Assembly: GCA_964247055.1 (NCBI GenBank)
Contig: OZ176055.1
Location: 5,208,001 to 5,272,000, forward strand
Source: Paragordius varius
Taxonomy: Eukaryota; Nematomorpha
Length of the DNA: 64,000 nucleotides
Direction: 5' to 3'
Numbering within the stretch: position 1 is the stretch's first letter; each line of letters opens with the position of its first letter. Below the pieces are notes generated by a model that was not told the DNA's origin, searched no databases, and was given only the letters and a program-made list of their open reading frames with translations. Positions 56,931 to 64,000 of the stretch are shown piece by piece. Made by a program: the position numbers and the translations under genes.

Positions 56931-59900
56931 GATATTGTTGATAAAAAGCGCAAAAATGATTCAATTTATGGAAATGCAAAACAGTATCGCGGAATGTCTG
57001 GAACCACAGCTCGATCTCAAAAAAATTACATGTGTCACAACGAGAAATCGCGGATAAATGCAATCAAAAACTCTGTAAGCTCAGATTTACCGATAAAAAG
57101 TAAAATTTATTACAAAGGTGAATTGTTTGGATGAAATCAATTATATTTTCTTCTATTTGTAACATTAAGAATATAAATTTTTGCAAAACGTTTTATTTGA
57201 TCGTCCATAAATCGCTTAACACTATATTGCTGGTTCACATATTCTTTTATTATTTTAAATGATCAAATCCTAGCTGAACACCTCCCAATATTGCCAAATT
57301 ATAGATAATTAATACAAATATTTTTACTTTTTAATAGTTAAATGATTAAATGTTATAATTTACAGATAAACTGGTAAGTACCTTTCCAGTTTATAATTTG
57401 GTTGTGGAGACTCGATTCTGATTTCAAACTATTTTTTTATATTTAAATATAATATTATTTGTGTTTTAGATGGTAAATGCATATTCTGTCAAGATTTACT
57501 CACTGATGATCCCAATTGTTTTGGAGAGTTGTTAAGTAAAGATGGATACGCTTTTCATTTTTTCTGCCTGGTATAACAACATATAATATATCTTTTGTTT
57601 ATAAAAAATGCATTCTTTATGCTAAATCATCAATATTACTAGTTATTTTCATCTGGTCTCACACAAAAAGGTGATTCCGATTCACCCGAAGATTTATATG
57701 GTTTTAATTTACCGGATATTCTAAAAGAGTTCCGCAGAGCTCAAAAATTGGTATGATTAATATATATATATAGCTATTTACACTAAAAGTTACAATTATA
57801 TACAGACTAAATGTAAAGAAAAAAAACAATAATTTTTTATAAAACCACTATACTTTTTTATGCCTTTATATATAATAATAAACTATATAATTACAAACTG
57901 GATATATATATATATATATATATGATTGTGTTTACCAATTTATATTTCTATATTTTATTTGGCAACACGAAACAATGAGTATATTTAAAAATCAGGGTGT
58001 CTGTATAATTTTAATTTTTACTGTAATAATTTCGGGTCATTTATGTAGAAATGCTTTTGGTGTAAACGCATGGGCGCTTCTATTGGTTGTTGTGTCAGTT
58101 CTTGTAAGAAAAGTTATCATTTCCCTTGTTCTTTGAAAACGGACATTCACAACCAATACTGGGGTTCGTTTGGGTATGAATACTTTAATATGTTTAACAT
58201 TCTATTAATCCCAATCTATTTTTTTATAGCTATATGCTTATATCGTCTTACATATATTAGTTCCTATTGTTCAGAACATCGTCCTACTTTTCCATTAAAA
58301 ATGCCTCATATGCATGTTACAGACAAAGGACACGAATTTATTAAACAAAATAGTAATGCGAAAAATAACAACCATTGCAACTTCGAGAATAAAGACTACA
58401 CCGATTATGAACTTATCCGTGGAAACAATAGCATAAGCCCGCCATCGCGAATTTTTGCCTCAACAACAAAAAATGAGACAAGGCCAAACAAAGAAAAGAA
58501 AAAAAATGGCTACACACAGCCGCCAAAATCTAAAAAATCAATACCTGTCTTGAACCATGATGACTTTGAATGTGAAGAAATCATTCGAACTGAATGTAAA
58601 ACGACTACTACGCCTTTATTGATACAAAGGTAATCTGCCAATTAGTTTTAGTTTGAGATTAGAACTGGAATCGTTTTTGTACAAACAGAATGCAAGCTTT
58701 TTTTAATAAAATTATTTTGGAAATATTAACGGTTTTAAACCGTTTTTGGAAAGGGATCGCGTTTTTAACGGTTCTAAAAGATTAATTTTTTTAATTAACC
58801 ATATTTATTAATATTTTTTTCTATTCTAATTATAAAAGGATATTTTTTAAGATTTGAAAAAAAAATCATGCGGCTATTTACATTGTATAAGAATTTGAGA
58901 TGCATGTAAATAAAAAATGGTACCAAAATATTTAAACTATAACCATTTTGTCCGAAACCCCAATTAAAAATATGTGGAACGGGAAATTTAGAGATAAATA
59001 AATTATATTTGGTTCTGGTGTTATCTTTGGGTCTCTTGTTTTTTGCTTTTATGCATAATGGCTCATAGTATAAATTTTAATTTTTATTTAATATTACTAC
59101 CATTAATGCTTACTGTTTTTTTAAATTTAAAAAGCTAATCTTTACAACATTGAAGTTCAAAACCATTTTTCATCCGTTTTGCAGTATTTGAAATTTTTTG
59201 CAAGATTAAAAAAATTCATTATATTGGCATCACAAAATATAGTATTGATTCGATGTAAACATTCATTTGTACGTTTTGTATTTGTCGTATGTGTGGAAAT
59301 ATTTAGGGTCACCTAAAAATAGTTTTAATTCGTTTAAAATTGTGATGTCCTAAAAAATGCATATTTTATTATTTCACAAAACATTAAAAAATTTCGCCCG
59401 TTTCGAAGAGTGAATCTAAACTTTGTTGCAAGGTTATATATATAAGCAGAGTATCAATTATTTTAAGGAAGCCAATATAACATGCAATACGATCAATGTA
59501 ATTATCAAAAAATATTTTTTCGTACGTTAAATATTTTTGGATAGAGAGAAAGACTATTCGTAAATGGATATAAAATTAGAGTTAGAAATAACAATTTGAT
59601 TTTGTTAATGGTCTCAAAAGTTTTTTATTCATAAATATTTTTATGCATTAAAAAGTATCTTTTTTTCACATAATCAATTAATAAAATTTATGATTTACGT
59701 TAAATTTAAAAAGCCATTTAAATAAGAGCGTTTGTAAACGCTAATACACTTTAGCGTTAATACATCCTATTATTCCAATTTGAAATAATAATGAGGTTAT
59801 TGTGAGTTTATCAATTTTTGTGAAAATGATATTAGCTATTCTGTTGATGACCCTTTTTCGATAAATTAAAACAAAAATAAGATGAAATATACGGAAACAA

Positions 59901-62863
59901 AAGACATATATTAATTTGTATTTTAAGTTTAAACCCATAATCATTGACCACTATGATTATGACCATCAGAGGTGGCTTATTATATAAATGAAACAAAAAT
60001 ATAATAGATTAATTTGTAAATAATTTAGGTCAATAATTCGCTTTTCAACCATTTTAGATGATTTTTAAATTATCGTTAATTATAACTCTTTTTATTAAAA
60101 AGAGATCTTTTTTGCACATATACAGTTAAACTTAGTAAACCAAAATTAACGATCCGATCTGTTTTCAGTTAAAAAGGGAAAATCATCAAAATATTTTTAA
60201 TGATTTGGAATTATAATATGATATAGTTGCTCAAAAAATCATTAGTGAATATGAAATTAAGCAACCACATCTCTTATATTTAATAAAAGTATGGCTTTGC
60301 AAAAGAACAAATAGTCTGAAAACAATTTTAATATTTTGCAACTTATCATTTAAATTAATTTTTTTGTTAAGACATGAAAATCCTCCAGATGTGTCGCCGC
60401 AATCCATTATTTGCCTAATATGTCAAGACACAATACCACTCTTCGATTTGAAAGAGTTTTATATTCTTCAAACTGAATGCTGTTCAAACGCTTATTTTCA
60501 TAGGTATTGCATTCAGGTAAATATTTTTGGAATTTTATCTTTTTACATATATTGTTTTAATTTTAAATCATTATACTCTAAATTATATATTAAAATAGAA
60601 ACAAGCATTTCACTCCGGTTATTTATTCCAGTGTCCGGCCTGTTGTAATAAAGAAATTTTTCTAGGAACTATGAAAGATCGAGGAATATACATCCCTGAG
60701 CGGTAATTATTTTTTTAGCGTGTAATGTTGCAAGATATTAAATCGATATTTATAATCTATATATTTATAACGATTAGTTAAATAGATTGTTAATTAAATA
60801 ATTTTTTTATAGCGACGCAAGTTGGGAATTAGAGGAGAATGCTTACAGTGAGTTATATCAAAAGCCAGAATACTGCTCTGACCTTTACTGTAAATGTCCG
60901 CATGGCACCAATTATTTCAAACAATCAACGTATATTTTTGTGCAAACATTTAATTTTATTTCTGTACACCATAAATGTTTTGTAAAAAACGTTTGAATGG
61001 TTTCTTTGAAACTCTTTTCTTCGGAATAAAATTTAGTCTCTTAAACTATTTTTTAGGCAAAATTTTGACCAGATTCCGGCCTCAAAAAATGACCAATAAC
61101 AAAAAATGCCAAATTTTATTTTTTTGTAAAAATTTATCAAAAATAATTTGTGATAATAAATGGATGTGCTGCCTCATGTTAAATAATTGTATTTTTTGCT
61201 GATACAAATTTATTCAGATCCTATATTGTTTTCATATAACAGAGTTTGGGAGATGCTAATTTGTGAATCATGCGGGAGTGAGGCTAAACATTTAGCATGT
61301 GTTGGATTTAAGCTTACCGATTCGATTCCTGATCAATGGTATTGTACGAATTGTGCTCCTTTATACACTATTCCTCCTACCTCCGAACTATCCAATTATA
61401 TGCATTCAGATGACATTGCTTCTTTATCAAAATACTATAATGGCGAACAAAATGTCGAAAATTTTCAGGAAAATATACCTAACACTAGTAGCTTTGATTC
61501 TGGAAATCATCGCCCAATTTTGCCAACGAAACCGCTTAATAAGGAATTAGAAAATGTAAAGGACAACATATCTATTTCCAAAAAAAGTAAGAAGAAGTCT
61601 CTACATCTCTCTAAGAGTCAACGTTTCCATCATAGAGCAAATAATCAAAAGAACACATCTTCAAATGTTATTTCTTCCATAACTTCAGATATCGATGGAG
61701 TTTTAATCAATGGTATATTTTGGCATATTTATAATTTATTATGATAAAATCGAAAAAAATAAATCAGGATTTTGTAAAAATTATATTGTTATTTATAATA
61801 CTAATCAACCTGATCTTATACACAGTGTTGCTCATTTAATCAAGGAATCGAATATATTTAAGATAAATTAAATATTTAACGAGATTGCTCCCAAAAATTT
61901 TAATTCTGAAATTCATATATTATTTATATCAAAAAAGTCACATATAAACCATTAAATTATAAACTCTTATAGTCATCTTAATTGAAAGGTCTAATCACGC
62001 GTTAATCTGCCTACATAAATTTTTGAGAGTTATATAACATTATTTTCAATATAGATGGGAAAGATAACAGTGTATATCATGAAATCGAGTTACCACATTC
62101 ATCACTGCTAAAAACTGTGCACAAGAGTGGAAACAAACAATTGAAAAATATAATTATTGAAAACCAATTCATCGATTTAACTGAATCAAATTCAAAATTA
62201 TTAGCGGATATTTCAAACAAAGATCTAAAAGATACCGATCCCTGTGTAAACAATGCAATTACAGTCGATACTCAAAATCCATTAAATTATATTGTCAAAC
62301 ATAATGAAAGCTTTATTACAACAACCACAAACACTCAAACTGTCAATACCATTGAAACCACCGCGACAAATACCAAATTTGTTTCGCCTGTGAAATTAAC
62401 ATTAGTTAAAAGTATAATCAATCACTTGTGGAGTTGTGTTACAACTGGGGCACAACATAACATGAATAAGGATTTTCAAACATTTTCCCTTGGTCCCTCG
62501 AAAATCAGTAATAACGATACGATTAATGTTAAAAACGATTACAATACTCTACATATAATACCGCCGGTTGCAGAACATACGAAAGAATTTGATGTAACCG
62601 ATGAAGCTAATTATAATTTAGAATCCGATAAGTCATTTTTTTCTGATTGTCAATCTGACGATATTGTTCATGCCAAAACAAGTTCCCAACACAAAACGAG
62701 CGTTAACCCAAAGAAAAATTTGAAATCTATTAACAAAAAAGGTAAAAAATCTAAATCGTCCAAAAAATCCAATGTTAAAAAGTATCGGAAGACTTTGTAT
62801 TCACTTAATGAAAATTATTACACTAGATCCAAATTATACCGACACAAAACAAAGGCTCATTAA
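56931..62863 (+). CDS. PHF7: PHF7/G2E3-like protein (extended PHD, RING-like and PHD fingers)
   Basis: Family members are chromatin-reading E3 ubiquitin ligases (PHF7 acts in germ cells; G2E3 also has a HECT domain). Coding exons: 56931-57099, 57470-57570, 57643-57750, 58049-58173, 58261-58629, 60372-60516, 60599-60702, 60813-60929, 61243-61712, 62055-62863, all phase-consistent; 838 residues from the first exon found. An extended PHD spans 60-175 (CIFCQDLL, YAFHFFCL, LKCFWCKRMGASIGC, KKSYHFPCSL, YCSEHRP). A RING-like finger spans about 304-362 (ICLICQDTIPLF, CCSNAYFHRYCIQ, CPACCNKE). GIYIPERDASWELEENAYSE and a PHD-like finger about 396-450 (CKCPHG, CESCGSEAKHLACVGF, WYCTNC) follow. The order is exactly that of PHF7/G2E3. 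There is no HECT domain; the C-terminal 380 residues are Ser/Asn-rich with Lys-rich patches. The first exon begins at an AG acceptor, so a further 5' exon is likely missing. Confidence 0.9.
57902..57922. repeat. (TA)n microsatellite
   Basis: About ten TA repeats in the intron between coding exons 3 and 4 of the PHF7-like gene. A comparable run lies at about 7697-7716 in NXF1. Confidence 0.7.
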
Positions 62864-64000
62864 TTTACGGGTTAAATTCACGAACATAGATCAATAAATA
62901 TTTGTTTTAATTTAGGATATACTTAATAGATTTAGGTTTATTTAGATTAAATTGCACTATTTTTAGGCCCAGAAGACTTAATTCTTGGTTTTAATTAGGG
63001 CTGCACTAAGATACAAATCAAACATATGATTTCAAAAATTATCAACTCAAAAATTTAATCAAAAGCATTTTTAATAAATATATTTTTACTTGAAAAGTTA
63101 TTTTTGGAATTTTACGAAATATCAAAAAAATATCTTGCGGCTAACAATTTTAAATAATAAATTTTTACGGTGGAACATAATTAATTTTTTTGATAGGAAG
63201 GCAAAAGGTTAGTGAAAGCATATTTTTAATTATTAATATCCTAAATAGTTTTGAAGTTGATTATTGTAAAATTATTATTGAGTTGAAAACCCCAACAGGC
63301 AATGCAATTTTAATTATGTCAGAAATATAATCGTTTTAAAAGGAAAAAATCCCATTCAACCGATTTGAGGAATCAATATATATAGGATTTTATTATATTT
63401 TATCTTACTGGGTTTTAGAATTATTCAAATGTCTCATCGAATACAAAATAAAGATAAAATAACAAGGAATTCATTATAAATGTTTATCAAATGTTAATTG
63501 CTTGGAGTCAGAAAACATTTTTTATCAGTTCATTGACATGCCAATTTTTTCAAACGTAACCTGTCCTAATTAACACTCCATGATCTTTTCACTTTTTTGT
63601 CCTAGTTGACATATTAGGGTATTTACCAAAGCTCAATTTCGTAAATAAACTACTGTTGTGAAAGCTATTTTAGTTAAAATAATTAACAAGCATTGTTCTC
63701 ATGCATCTAAAACAAAGCTTAAATTTTTTACAGTTTTGTGACTTGAGTCTAAAATTGGGATAGCTCCAAAACACGATTGAAACAAACAGCTGGTATTAAA
63801 ATCAATTATAGAAAAAATGGCGGCGAAAGAGTTTGAGCTGAGGATTTTTTTTAACAAGTTTACATTTTTTTAAAAAAAATTTTACATAATGCGAGACTAA
63901 ACAAAGCATATTTTTGAATTCGACTTAATACATTAAATACGTTTAAGATATTTAAATTCGAAATCGCGCTGGGATTCAAAACTACGCCAAAAGATAATGG
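62864..64000. other. 3' flank of the PHF7-like gene
   Basis: AATAAA near 62893 is a likely poly(A) signal. The remaining 1.1 kb is A+T-rich; I see no exon, RNA gene or repeat. Confidence 0.45.

Overview
The window is nuclear DNA of an animal with a very A+T-rich genome (about three quarters A+T by eye). Animal identity follows from the gene content: an Eyes-absent phosphatase, a CARD-bearing caspase, an SGK-type AGC kinase, the mRNA export receptor NXF1 and a PHF7/G2E3-type PHD protein, all with GT-AG introns. I cannot place the lineage. Spliceosomal introns of only 21-22 nt sit beside kilobase-scale introns. Ultrashort introns are known from reduced parasitic animals such as dicyemids, so a fast-evolving parasite is plausible, but that is inference.

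Layout. 1-510: dispersed-repeat debris. 1124-1553 (+): ubiquitin-ribosomal protein eL40 fusion with 21- and 22-nt introns. 2245-4422: a nest of three transposons (a TTAA-type MITE inside a Helitron inside a hAT element). 6133-15837 (-): complete NXF1 gene, 17 exons. 16.7-21 kb: non-autonomous DNA elements (two Harbinger-like or palindromic units plus older repeats). 24701-32754 (+): complete EYA gene, 13 exons. 34488-37912: hAT element with a decayed transposase and a Helitron inside it. 38.3-39.4 kb: decayed coding-like tract of unknown origin. 40212-47918 (+): SGK-like kinase, 10 exons, with large insertions. 48.4-54.2 kb: inverted-repeat element, Helitron, Harbinger-like MITE, LINE remnant and TTAA MITE. 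54647-55885 (+): single-exon CARD caspase. 56931-62863 (+): PHF7/G2E3-like protein with at least 10 coding exons. The rest is A+T-rich intergenic DNA.

The host genes are not a functional cluster; they cover translation/ubiquitin, mRNA export, transcription/phosphatase, growth signalling, apoptosis and chromatin/ubiquitin. What links them is the transposon load. One MITE family, whose ends are arrays of a 21-bp unit, has one recognisable copy in an intron of NXF1, one in EYA, one in SGK and one just upstream of the PHF7-like gene.

Exon joins were built by hand from homology and GT/AG signals and were checked for phase consistency. They agree throughout except for one SGK junction. Individual boundaries may be off by a base or two.
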